Position numbers and translations under genes: made by a program. Source: Polynucleobacter arcticus (lineage in GTDB: Bacteria; Pseudomonadota; Gammaproteobacteria; Burkholderiales; Burkholderiaceae). Taken from it: 64,000 nt of DNA. Shown here piece after piece: positions 29,715 through 38,360 of the stretch. The notes beneath the pieces were generated by a model that saw nothing but the letters and a program-made list of their open reading frames with translations, was not told where the DNA came from and ran no database searches. Where the stretch lies: assembly GCF_013307205.1 (NCBI RefSeq), contig NZ_CP028940.1, positions 413,787 through 477,786 of the forward strand, in the 5' to 3' direction. Position 1 is the stretch's first letter, and every line of letters starts with the position of its first letter.

Positions 29715-31214
29715 TTAGGCTGTAGCTGCCTTCTTCTTGCCGATAAACTTGCCAATCAATGGCCAGAATAGCAATACCAAGGCCAGAGTTGAAATACCAG
29801 CTACTAAGTAGTTTGAGAAGAATATATCTACACTACCCTGAGACATCAACATGGACTGACGGAATGAATCTTCCGCACGGTCGCCCAATACCAAGGCCAA
29901 GACCATTGGCGCCATTGGGTAGTCGAGTTTCTTAAAGATATAGCCTAGTACACCAAAGCCCATCATCAACCAAACGTCAAAGGTGGCGTTATGAACGGTA
30001 TAGGCACCAACCGCACAAATCACAATAATGACCGGAGCAATGATTGAGAATGGAATTCTCAAGATCGAGGCGAACAATGGAACGCAAGTTAATACAACGA
30101 ACAAGCCTGCCAAGTTACCCAAGTACATACTAGCAATTAAGCCCCAAACAAAGTCTGGCTTCTCTACGAAGAGCAATGGTCCTGGTTGTAAGCCCCAGAT
30201 CAATAAGCCACCGAGCAATACCGCCGCTGTTGGTGAACCTGGGATACCCAATGAGAGCATTGGTAGCAAGGCAGCAGTACCAGCAGCATGAGCCGCTGTT
30301 TCTGGAGCAACAATACCTTCCATCTCGCCCTTACCAAAGTTTTCACCCTTCTTGGATACGCGCTTAGCAACACCGTAGGCCATGAAAGAAGCTGGAGTTG
30401 CACCACCTGGGGTAATACCCATCCAGCAACCGATCAAACAGCTACGCAATGTAGTAGCCCAATACTTTGGCAACTTCGCCCAAGTCTCGAGAACCACTTG
30501 ACGACGAATCTTCGCAGCAGCACCCTTAAATTCAAGGCCTTCTTCCATCGATAACAGAATCTCGCCGATACCGAATAGACCAATAACAGCGATCAAGAAG
30601 TCAAAACCACGCATCAACTCGTGACTTCCGAATGTCAAACGTAATTGACCTGTCACTGTATCCATACCTACTGAAGCTAGAGCAAAACCTAACATCATGG
30701 CAGAGATTGTCTTAAATGGAGATCCCTTGTTCATGCCCACGAAGCTACAGAAGGTAAGCAAGTACACCGAGAAGAATTCCGGCGGTCCAAATTGGAGGGC
30801 AAACTTAGCGACCAACGGCGCTAAGAAAGTAATCATCACAATTGCAAAGAAAGCGCCCACAAATGAAGATGTGAACGCTGCAGTCAGTGCCTCGCCAGCT
30901 TTACCTTCACGTGCCATTGGATAACCATCAAAGGTAGTCGCAACAGACCAAGGCTCACCAGGAATGTTAAACAGAATAGAAGTAATCGCACCGCCAAATA
31001 ACGCGCCCCAGTAAATACAGGAGAGCATGATGATTGCCGAAGTTGGCGGCATTGTGAAGGTCAATGGCAACAGAATCGCAATTCCGTTAGCGCCACCTAA
31101 ACCTGGCAATACGCCAATGATCACACCGAGAGTCACACCTACGATCATTAACAACAAGTTAAAGGGTGTCATTGCAATGGCAAAGCCATTGAATAGAGCG
31201 TTAATTTCTTCCAA
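29715..31214 (-). CDS. tctA: Tripartite tricarboxylate transporter, large membrane subunit
   Basis: 499 residues and about twelve hydrophobic helices. The TctA opening (LLMIVGVTLGVIIGVLPGLGGANGIAILLPLTF) and the second-half repeat GITPGGATPASFMAYG...LGIPGSPTAAVLLGGLLI are both present; these G-x-x-P-G loops build the substrate pathway in each inverted half. With TctB and the periplasmic TctC it makes a secondary, ion-driven importer of carboxylates (citrate or other small di- and tricarboxylic acids). It is the last gene of tctC-tctB-tctA on the minus strand and is followed by a terminator. The substrate cannot be read from sequence. Confidence 0.93.
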   Translation of the reverse strand: MEEINALFNGFAIAMTPFNLLLMIVGVTLGVIIGVLPGLGGANGIAILLPLTFTMPPTSAIIMLSCIYWGALFGGAITSILFNIPGEPWSVATTFDGYPMAREGKAGEALTAAFTSSFVGAFFAIVMITFLAPLVAKFALQFGPPEFFSVYLLTFCSFVGMNKGSPFKTISAMMLGFALASVGMDTVTGQLRLTFGSHELMRGFDFLIAVIGLFGIGEILLSMEEGLEFKGAAAKIRRQVVLETWAKLPKYWATTLRSCLIGCWMGITPGGATPASFMAYGVAKRVSKKGENFGKGEMEGIVAPETAAHAAGTAALLPMLSLGIPGSPTAAVLLGGLLIWGLQPGPLLFVEKPDFVWGLIASMYLGNLAGLFVVLTCVPLFASILRIPFSIIAPVIIVICAVGAYTVHNATFDVWLMMGFGVLGYIFKKLDYPMAPMVLALVLGDRAEDSFRQSMLMSQGSVDIFFSNYLVAGISTLALVLLFWPLIGKFIGKKKAATA

Positions 31215-31258
31215 CTTGAACTCCTTCTTTTCTAATCTTTTTTAATAATTATTCTTTT

Positions 31259-31795
31259 TTACTGTACACCAATGAACTCAAGTGGATTGATCCAGGAGCC
31301 ATGTGGTAGTGGAACTTGGAACCAGTATTCGAACATGAGGTAGAGGGCTATGCTCACACCTACAGAAACTGCAGCCGCTTTCCACAGTGGGTACTTACCA
31401 AGCCAGACCATGAAGACTGCGATGTAGATTACAGAGGAAACATAAATACCGATCAATTGGACGCCAAGTACAAAAATAATAGCTGGTACCAACACAGCCA
31501 TCACCTGCTTGAAGGATTCTTTATCAACAAATGTTTCTGTTTCTTTTTTCTTATCAATCACCACTGATTGATAGAGGGTCACAGAACTGGAGAGCAGAAT
31601 GATTAAGCTGATGTAAAAAGGGAAATAGCCGGCCTCAGGACCATCGCTACCCCAACTGGCGCCTAGCTTAATGCTTCCGATCATGACCACTAGACCCACG
31701 GCAATAAACAAAAGTGAGGTGATGATGTCCATCATCCTGACGCTGATCACGGATTCTTGATTTGAGTTATTTGTATGTTCAGACATGTGCTTCAT
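31259..31795 (-). CDS. tctB: Tripartite tricarboxylate transporter, small membrane subunit
   Basis: 178 residues with four membrane helices: two near the N-terminus (ITSLLFIAVGLVVMIGSIKLG and FPFYISLIILLSSSVTLYQSV) and two near the C-terminus, fitting TctB. The GPEAGYFPFY motif after helix 1 is the conserved family signature. TctB is the small partner of TctA. Start is the ATG at 31795 or the one three codons on (31786), which aligns with MSEHTN; the difference is trivial. It lies between tctC, from which a terminator separates it, and tctA, 44 bases downstream. Confidence 0.88.
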   Translation of the reverse strand: MKHMSEHTNNSNQESVISVRMMDIITSLLFIAVGLVVMIGSIKLGASWGSDGPEAGYFPFYISLIILLSSSVTLYQSVVIDKKKETETFVDKESFKQVMAVLVPAIIFVLGVQLIGIYVSSVIYIAVFMVWLGKYPLWKAAAVSVGVSIALYLMFEYWFQVPLPHGSWINPLEFIGVQ

Positions 31796-31861
31796 TCACT
31801 AATAAATGGTTAATTAATACTGCTTTGTGTTTAATGCGCACTACTACTGCGTTTTGCATTC

Positions 31862-31893
31862 AAAAAAATAGGGCCTCCTCGCAGAGGCCCTAT
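31862..31893 (-). terminator. Rho-independent terminator between tctC and tctB
   Basis: Minus strand: stem ATAGGGCCTC/GAGGCCCTAT (10 bp, perfect), loop TGCGAG, followed by seven T. It lies 15 bases after the tctC stop and upstream of tctB, so it should let only part of the transcripts continue and raise the binding protein over the membrane subunits. Confidence 0.85.
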
Positions 31894-31907
31894 CTCATAT
31901 CCAGCAA

Positions 31908-32912
31908 TTACTTAGCTAAGAAACCTGCTTCAGTCATTAACTGCTTATGGAGCACCTCATTCAATGTCAACCAGTTAGTAAATTCTTTACCAGTCATGAA
32001 TGTTTGGTTAAATGCGCCGTCAGCCATGAACTTCTTCCACTCTGGTGTCTGAAGTACTTTTTTGAACACACCGATGTAGTAGTCAACCTGCTCTTGAGTA
32101 ACGCCTGGAGCCATGAAAATACCGCGCAACATTACGTAGTCAGTTGAAACTCCAGCCTCTTTACAGGTTGGAACGTCATACCAAGACTGAGTAGCGGTGA
32201 TCTTCTCTTTGTAAGGCATACGTGTGTCATCAAATACGCACAAGGCACGTAATTTGTTAGCACGCCATTGAGCAACAGCTTCAATTGGGTTGTTTACAGA
32301 AGAATCAATGTGATTACCTACGAGCTGCACAGCAACGTCGCCGCCCCCTTTGAATGGGATGTAAGTGAACTTGGCACCAGTCGCTTTTTCAAGGGCAACG
32401 GTAATGATTTGGTCTTCTTGCTTAGAGCCAGTACCACCCATTTTGAATTTACCTGGGCCAGCTGCTTTAGCGGCATCGATATATTCTTTAGCTGTCTTGT
32501 ATGGCTTATCTGCGTTATCCCACAATACAAACTGGTCTAAGGCCAACATCGCTACTGGAGTGATGTCTTTCCAGTTAAATGGAACACCAGTTGCCAAAGG
32601 AGTTGTGAACAGGTTGGAGAGAGTAATGACGATCTTATTAGGATCGCCTTTAGCTTCTTTCATCGCCAAGAAACCTTCAGCGCCGGCACCAGCAGACTTA
32701 TTGACTGGAATCACGGCTTGCTTCATCAAGTTATTTTTTGTGATGATGCCTTGGATCATACGGGCCATTTGGTCAGCACCACCGCCAGGACCGGCAGGGA
32801 TAATGAACTCAACAGGCTTCGTTGGCTCCCAAGCAGCAAAAGCGGGTGAAACACCAGCAACACCGAGGGCTAATGCGGTGGAAATCAATGCCCCTTTTAA
32901 CTTCATCTTCAT
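31908..32912 (-). CDS. tctC: Tripartite tricarboxylate transporter, periplasmic binding protein (Bug family)
   Basis: About 334 residues from ATG 32912, preceded by an excellent SD (GGAGGAG, 7-base spacer); the frame runs to 32942, but that leader is not used. The signal peptide spans about 1-25 (KGALISTALALGVAGVSPAFAA). The mature protein has WEPTKPVEFIIPAGPGGGADQMAR, the Bug family ligand-gating loop, and the FTYIPFKGGGDVAVQLVGNHID segment. It binds a carboxylic acid and presents it to TctAB. The terminator after it should make it the most abundant product of the operon. The 210-base gap upstream holds its promoter and nothing else I can support. Confidence 0.93.
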   Translation of the reverse strand: MKMKLKGALISTALALGVAGVSPAFAAWEPTKPVEFIIPAGPGGGADQMARMIQGIITKNNLMKQAVIPVNKSAGAGAEGFLAMKEAKGDPNKIVITLSNLFTTPLATGVPFNWKDITPVAMLALDQFVLWDNADKPYKTAKEYIDAAKAAGPGKFKMGGTGSKQEDQIITVALEKATGAKFTYIPFKGGGDVAVQLVGNHIDSSVNNPIEAVAQWRANKLRALCVFDDTRMPYKEKITATQSWYDVPTCKEAGVSTDYVMLRGIFMAPGVTQEQVDYYIGVFKKVLQTPEWKKFMADGAFNQTFMTGKEFTNWLTLNEVLHKQLMTEAGFLAK

Positions 32913-33125
32913 GAACGCTCCTCCAAAAAATTGGTATGCCAATATTACTTTGGCTTCTGTTTGTTATGTAAGGATTTTTATCTAAATTGGGGCATCAATA
33001 CTTGATTGACATCAATAATTACCAAATGGGTACTTAGGGGTAACACTAGCTAATCAGTACTAACCCTAGTAGAGATTAAGAGACATGCTATCGAAACAAA
33101 ACCTGTCACCTTTTGAGGCCCATTA

Positions 33126-33602
33126 CTAACGAAATCGATCCAACAATTTCTTACTGACTTTGTCTAGCTGGGTAGCATCTTTGATCAAAAATTGCAATCC
33201 ATTTGAGTCAGCAATCAGGAGTATATTGCCTGCAATTCGACGAATATCTTCCTCAGCTTTAAGGCGAATTCGCGTGGGGCCGCGGTCGGTTTCAATATCC
33301 CAAATACTGGGGGTAGCAAACGTGGAAACCTGAGTAATTCTCTCGATCACCGGCATGAATTCACGGGCAGCCATTTCTTCCTCGATAAGACCTAACTCAG
33401 CCTCTGGAACTGCGCTCACACTATCAAACCAACATAGCTCTTTACCAGACAGATCCATGATGGAGATACCGGAACCTGGTGCAGTAATCGGAAAGGCTCT
33501 GACAGGATAGACCCCAATGTGGCGAGTCCCGCTAGCATCAATCAAGATCAAGCGTCCAAGCGAATCACGCTCTAGTACGTGCGTCTTTTGAACCAGACTC
33601 AT
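33126..33602 (-). CDS. DUF1854 protein, cyanophycin-locus type
   Basis: 158 residues. The pattern RDSLGRLILIDASGTRHIGVYPVRAFPITAPGSGISIMDLSGKELCWFDS, then LEERITQVSTFATPSIWDIETDRGPTRIRLKAEEDIRRI-like text and FLIKDATQLDKVSKKLLDRFR, is that of DUF1854, a small domain encoded beside an ABC transporter in many betaproteobacterial cyanophycin loci. Its ATG overlaps the stop of the ABC transporter gene by four bases (ATGA), implying translational coupling and a joint function. No biochemical role is known. It has no signal peptide or membrane helix and so should act in the cytoplasm with the exporter. Confidence 0.85.
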   Translation of the reverse strand: MSLVQKTHVLERDSLGRLILIDASGTRHIGVYPVRAFPITAPGSGISIMDLSGKELCWFDSVSAVPEAELGLIEEEMAAREFMPVIERITQVSTFATPSIWDIETDRGPTRIRLKAEEDIRRIAGNILLIADSNGLQFLIKDATQLDKVSKKLLDRFR

Positions 33603-35950
33603 ACTCCGCCCCCGTTTTCCTTGGCAATCACCTCTAAACGCTCTTCTTTAACTTCCGTCTCATGCTCTGCAATACTTTCACCAATAGCGCCACCTTCAAC
33701 TAGCTCTGCAGCATGGCGGAGTTGCGCTTGGTACAAAGCGTAATACGCGCCCTGCGCATCCATCAATGCATCATGCGAACCAATCTCGACAATCTCACCT
33801 TTGTCGAGCACTACCAAGCGATCTGCTTTTCTGAGAGTGGAGAGACGATGGGCAATTGCAATAGTGGTTCGGCCTTTAACTAAGTTATCCAAGGCACGCT
33901 GAATTTCTTTTTCAGTTGTAGTGTCAACCGAAGAAGTGGCTTCATCCAAAATCAAAATACTTGGATTAATCAATAGTGCACGCGCAATAGAAATACGTTG
34001 ACGCTCACCACCTGAAAGGGATTGGCCACGCTCACCAACTAATGAGTCATAACCTAACGGGAGACGGAGAATAAATTCATGGGCATGAGCAGCGCGTGCT
34101 GCCTCAATAATTTCTTCACGCGTGGCATCCGGTTTGCCGTAAGCAATATTTTCTGCAATCGTTCCAAAGAACAAAAATGGTTCTTGTAAAACCAAGCCAA
34201 TGCATTTGCGATAGTCAGCAATTTTGATACTGCGAATATCGCGCCCGTCCAGAGTAATTGCACCGGCACTCACATCATAGAAGCGGCAAATCAAGTTAAC
34301 CAAAGTACTCTTACCAGAGCCGCTATGACCCACTAAGCCAATCATCTCTCCAGGGGCGATATCCAAATCAATCCCCTTAGATACTGCACGGTTACCATAA
34401 CGGAAACCCACGCCCCGCAAGGAGATGCGGCCATTTACTTCACCTAAAGACGCTGGATTGATTGGTTCAGGAACACTGGAGACATGATCCAAAATATCAA
34501 AAATACGCTTAGCCCCAGCCGCTGCTTTTTGCGTATGCGAAACGATTCGGCTCATTGAATCGAGTCGAATGTAGAAGCGTCCAATGTAAGCAAGAAATGC
34601 AATCAACACACCAACAGTGACTTTTTGATGGGCAACCTGCCAAATACCAAAACCCCACACTACCAAAAGACCAGTTTCCGTTAGTAGCGTTACGGTTGGG
34701 GAAAATAATCCCCACACGCGATTGACACGATCATTGATTTGCAAATTGTGTTTATTGGAATCAACAAAACGTTTGAGCTCACGATCTTCTTGAGCAAAGG
34801 CTTTAACAACACGAATCCCTGGAATCGTATCAGCCAAGATATTGGTGACTTCAGACCAAACGCGATCAATCTTTTCAAAACCAAATCGCAACTTATCGCG
34901 CACCACATGAATCATCCACACGATAAATGGCAATGGCGCCAAAGTAACCAATGCCAGCAAAGGATCAATGGATACCAAAATTGCCGCCGTCATCGTAATC
35001 ATGATGACGTCGGTTGCAAAATCCAAGGCATATAAAGATAAGAATACGCAAATACGATCCGTCTCAGCGCCGATACGCGCAATCAAGTCACCGGTTCTTT
35101 TGCCACCAAAATACTCCAAAGACAGTTTGAGCAAATGTTCAAAAGTCGTATTACGCAGATCTGCACCGATGCGCTCACTCACCAATGCAAGGAGGTAGGT
35201 TTTCCACCAACCTAAGCCCCAAGCTACGATTGCTGCCGCAAATAAGGCAATCAGATACTTGCTAGCCAAATCAAAGTCAATCGGATTGCCTTTTTCATAA
35301 GGAATCAACACATGGTCCATCAAAGGCATCGTCAAGTACGGCGGAATGAGGGTGGCACCAGTCGAGAGTAGGGTCAATACGAAACCCAGTAACAATTCTT
35401 TTTTATAGGGGCGGGCAAAACGCCACAACTTCAATAAAGTCCAGGTCGATGGGGGAGCATCATCCTCAGGATCACAGGTCGGACAAGTATCGGAGTTAGC
35501 AGGCTTGGGGCTCAAGCAAACAGGGCATACCTGCTGGTCATACTCAGACACCTCATGACTTGACTGCCCTACCTCATCACCAAGAACCAACTGCTTGTAA
35601 CTACTTTGCAGACGCAGGACTTGAGGATTCACGGCCAGGGTAAAGTACCAAAGCCTCAGCAAAGTGGTCTCAGACTCGAGCTTCAGATGACCCACTCCCC
35701 CATGATCACCGTGCAAAAGATGTATCCCAGCACTCACTGGCCAGAATTCTGAGCGATGACCATCAACCCAAATCAGTCCGGATGGGATCAAGCACAACAG
35801 GCTTTTTTCAAAGCGCATGTCTCCATCAAGATCTAGCTCAACCCAGGCCAGCACGGAGTTCAGGTCTTGTATGGGGTGTTGAGATTCCGTTAAAACCCCA
35901 GTCCAGTGATTTGGCGGCGGTGATACGGATAGAGAAATTTCTGGCTTCAT
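33599..35950 (-). CDS. ABC exporter with N-terminal sensor-like region and zinc ribbon, cyanophycin-locus type
   Basis: 783 residues. Residues 1-130: beta-rich, soluble, unusual for an ABC exporter. Residues 142-159: a CPVC...CPTC zinc ribbon (C142, C145, C156, C159). Residues about 175-480: six-helix ABC transmembrane domain. Residues about 500-745: nucleotide-binding domain with GHSGSGKST near 538, LSGGERQR near 644 and LILDEATSSVD. It should work as a homodimeric half-transporter in the inner membrane. It overlaps a DUF1854 gene and is divergent from the two cyanophycin synthetase genes, an arrangement conserved in betaproteobacteria. The substrate is unknown; a cyanophycin-related compound is an inference from context. 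The C-terminal 40 residues are acidic and variable. Confidence 0.88.
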   Translation of the reverse strand: MKPEISLSVSPPPNHWTGVLTESQHPIQDLNSVLAWVELDLDGDMRFEKSLLCLIPSGLIWVDGHRSEFWPVSAGIHLLHGDHGGVGHLKLESETTLLRLWYFTLAVNPQVLRLQSSYKQLVLGDEVGQSSHEVSEYDQQVCPVCLSPKPANSDTCPTCDPEDDAPPSTWTLLKLWRFARPYKKELLLGFVLTLLSTGATLIPPYLTMPLMDHVLIPYEKGNPIDFDLASKYLIALFAAAIVAWGLGWWKTYLLALVSERIGADLRNTTFEHLLKLSLEYFGGKRTGDLIARIGAETDRICVFLSLYALDFATDVIMITMTAAILVSIDPLLALVTLAPLPFIVWMIHVVRDKLRFGFEKIDRVWSEVTNILADTIPGIRVVKAFAQEDRELKRFVDSNKHNLQINDRVNRVWGLFSPTVTLLTETGLLVVWGFGIWQVAHQKVTVGVLIAFLAYIGRFYIRLDSMSRIVSHTQKAAAGAKRIFDILDHVSSVPEPINPASLGEVNGRISLRGVGFRYGNRAVSKGIDLDIAPGEMIGLVGHSGSGKSTLVNLICRFYDVSAGAITLDGRDIRSIKIADYRKCIGLVLQEPFLFFGTIAENIAYGKPDATREEIIEAARAAHAHEFILRLPLGYDSLVGERGQSLSGGERQRISIARALLINPSILILDEATSSVDTTTEKEIQRALDNLVKGRTTIAIAHRLSTLRKADRLVVLDKGEIVEIGSHDALMDAQGAYYALYQAQLRHAAELVEGGAIGESIAEHETEVKEERLEVIAKENGGGV

Positions 35951-36144
35951 TAGTACTAAAAGTATAGTGGAGCCAGATTTTTTAGATTTAGTGGCTCTGT
36001 CAACTTTAAGCGATGGAAAGCCGTTAAATTAGCTATTAGGGCTTTTTTATGTATTTTTGCCAATTTTGTGGATTTTAAATAATTACTAGAACCAGAGAGA
36101 CTGTCTGAGACATCCCCGCCCACACCTGTTGATGCGGCGCTGAG

Positions 36145-36163
36145 ATTCCCCATTCCCCATTCC
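36145..36163 (+). repeat. ATTCCCC heptamer repeat before cyanophycin synthetase start
   Basis: 2.7 tandem copies of ATTCCCC occupy 36145-36163, ending four bases before the ATG at 36168 and replacing the SD position. The pyrimidine-rich sequence cannot pair with the anti-SD. The rest of the 217-base divergent gap has only weak inverted repeats. Confidence 0.6.
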
Positions 36164-36167
36164 ACAT

Positions 36168-38360
36168 ATGCCCCAATTACTAGATAAAACCATTGAAATC
36201 TTGAGCCACAGACATCTTCGTGGCCCCAATATGTGGAGCTACAACCCGGCGCTTGAGGTTTTGATTGATATTGGTGACCTAGAGGATTACCCATCTGACT
36301 TAATCCCTGGTTTCTATGATCGCATTAGCAAGTGCCTTCCTAGTCTGCATGAGCATCGTTGCAGCTACGGAGAGCCAGGCGGATTTTTAAAGCGTGTCGA
36401 AGAAGGTACCTGGCCCGGACATATTCTTGAACACCTCACCATTGAACTGCAAAACTTGGCTGGCATTGCAGGTGGCTTTGGTCGGGCGCGCGACGGTGGT
36501 CGTCGAGGCGTGTACAAGGTCATTGTGAGTGCCACCGAAGAGGCTGTTACATTGCAGGCCTTTAAGTTTGCGCGCGATCTTCTCCTCACCTTAATTAAAG
36601 ATAATGGCGATGCTATTGCGCAAAGAGAACAGATTATTGAAGACCTTCGCGATTTAAGCGATGATCTCTGCCTTGGCCCTAGTACCGCATGCATCGTCAA
36701 CGCTGCAAGCGCACGAGAAATTCCTTACATCAGGTTATCTAGTGGCAATTTAGTACAACTTGGTTACGGCTCTAAACAAAGACGTATTTGGACCGCAGAA
36801 ACTGATCAAACCAGCGCCATTGCAGAAACTATCTCACGCGATAAAGACCTTACGAAGAGTTTGCTTGCCAGTGCTGGTGTGCCCACTCCAGAGGGTAGAA
36901 CTGTTACCAGTCCGGATGACGCCTGGGAAGCTGCACAGGATATTGGCTTGCCAGTAGTTGTGAAGCCGATTGATGGTAACCATGGTCGTGGTGTATTTAT
37001 TAATCTTTACACCCAACAAGAAATAGAAGCGGCATACGCAGTTGCCATTAACGAAGGTAGCGAAGTTTTAGTCGAGCGTCACATCATCGGAGACGAACAT
37101 CGCTTATTGGTAGTTGGTAACAAAGTAGTAGCAGCTGCCAAAGGTGAAACTGTTTGGATTACGGGTGATGGCAAACATACCGTTCTTGAACTCATTCAGA
37201 TTCAAATTAATTCCGACCCACGTCGGGGTACAACCGAAGAGTGCCCTCTCAATCCAGTCCGTATCGACTCTGCAGTTGAGTTAGAGCTTGCACGCCAGAA
37301 GCTTACTGGCTCGAGCATTCCAAGTATTGATCAAAAGGTACTCATTCAAAGTAATGGGAACGTAGCATTTGATGTAACCGATTTAGTTCACCCTGAAGTA
37401 GCACACCAGGTTGCTTTGGCTGCACGTGTAGTTGGGCTAGAAATTGCTGGTGTTGACCTTGTCGCTCAAGATATCAGCAAACCACTAGAGTCACAGAACG
37501 CTGCCATCGTTGAGGTGAACGCAGGTCCTGGCTTATTGATGCATCTCAAACCCGCCAGCGGCAAACCCCAGCCTGTGGGTGAAGAAATTGCAAATCATTT
37601 ATTTCCTCCAGGCTACGATTTCAGGATTCCGATTGTTGGTATCAGCGGCAATTCCGGAAGAACCATCGTCGCTGAAATGGTTGCCCATTTTATTAGACTG
37701 ACAAATGCGCATGTTGGACTCTCCACCAATGCCGGCCTTTACTTCGGTAGCCGTACCATTAAGCAAACCTCCTCTTCTCATTGGGATAATGCGCGACGCA
37801 CGCTGCAAAATAGAGCCATCGAAGTTGCAGTCATTGAAAATGACAATGCCTCCCTCTTGCTAGAGGGTCTCGCATACGACCAATGTCAAGTTGGCATCGT
37901 TCTCAACGTTGATCCGCTGAAGCTTTTCCCAGAACACAACATCAGCGATGAAGATCAGTTATTTAACGTGGTTCGAACTCAGGTTGATGTCGTATTGCCT
38001 ACAGGTACTAGCGTGTTAAATGCAGACGACTCCATGATTGTAAAAATGGCTGAACTCAGCAAGGGTGAAGTGATGTATTTCTCTCAAGACCCAGCTTCCC
38101 CTGTAATAGCTGCTCACCAAGAAAAAGATGGTCGCTCAATCATTGTGGGTCTTTCTGTCATTACCCTGAAGCAGGGTAAATTAGACAAATTGATTATCCC
38201 TATTCCCCCAACTGTGAGAGATTCATCTCTTGATTGGGCTCCAAACTTAAGTCTTGCAGCATCCATCGGAGCTGCTTGGGCTCTAGATATTCCGTTCAAC
38301 GTTATCGAAGCTGGTGTTGAAACATTTGTTTCCAACTCCAATATTCCAGCAGGGGCTTAA
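36168..38360 (+). CDS. Cyanophycin synthetase-like protein, truncated with degenerate Mur P-loop (CphA2-like)
   Basis: 730 residues. N-terminal domain (1-160) and ATP-grasp domain (about 215-480; VVVKPIDGNHGRGV, IVEVNAGPGLLMHLKP) look intact. The Mur-ligase part begins at residue 485, but its P-loop reads GISGNSGRT, with Arg for the essential Lys and without the TTT that follows in active enzymes. The chain stops right after the middle Mur domain, so the C-terminal Mur domain (about 125 residues in the neighbour) is missing. A single intact ATP-grasp site resembles CphA2, the shortened cyanobacterial enzyme that polymerises beta-Asp-Arg dipeptides. It ends directly before the full-length synthetase gene, with no spacer. 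The ATG lacks an SD. Confidence 0.85.
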   Translation: MPQLLDKTIEILSHRHLRGPNMWSYNPALEVLIDIGDLEDYPSDLIPGFYDRISKCLPSLHEHRCSYGEPGGFLKRVEEGTWPGHILEHLTIELQNLAGIAGGFGRARDGGRRGVYKVIVSATEEAVTLQAFKFARDLLLTLIKDNGDAIAQREQIIEDLRDLSDDLCLGPSTACIVNAASAREIPYIRLSSGNLVQLGYGSKQRRIWTAETDQTSAIAETISRDKDLTKSLLASAGVPTPEGRTVTSPDDAWEAAQDIGLPVVVKPIDGNHGRGVFINLYTQQEIEAAYAVAINEGSEVLVERHIIGDEHRLLVVGNKVVAAAKGETVWITGDGKHTVLELIQIQINSDPRRGTTEECPLNPVRIDSAVELELARQKLTGSSIPSIDQKVLIQSNGNVAFDVTDLVHPEVAHQVALAARVVGLEIAGVDLVAQDISKPLESQNAAIVEVNAGPGLLMHLKPASGKPQPVGEEIANHLFPPGYDFRIPIVGISGNSGRTIVAEMVAHFIRLTNAHVGLSTNAGLYFGSRTIKQTSSSHWDNARRTLQNRAIEVAVIENDNASLLLEGLAYDQCQVGIVLNVDPLKLFPEHNISDEDQLFNVVRTQVDVVLPTGTSVLNADDSMIVKMAELSKGEVMYFSQDPASPVIAAHQEKDGRSIIVGLSVITLKQGKLDKLIIPIPPTVRDSSLDWAPNLSLAASIGAAWALDIPFNVIEAGVETFVSNSNIPAGA

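Noticed and set aside
36017..36047. Attenuator-like hairpin with U-run before the first cyanophycin synthetase
   Set aside because: The six-pair AAAGCC/GGCTTT stem with a 16-base loop is too weak to call a terminator.
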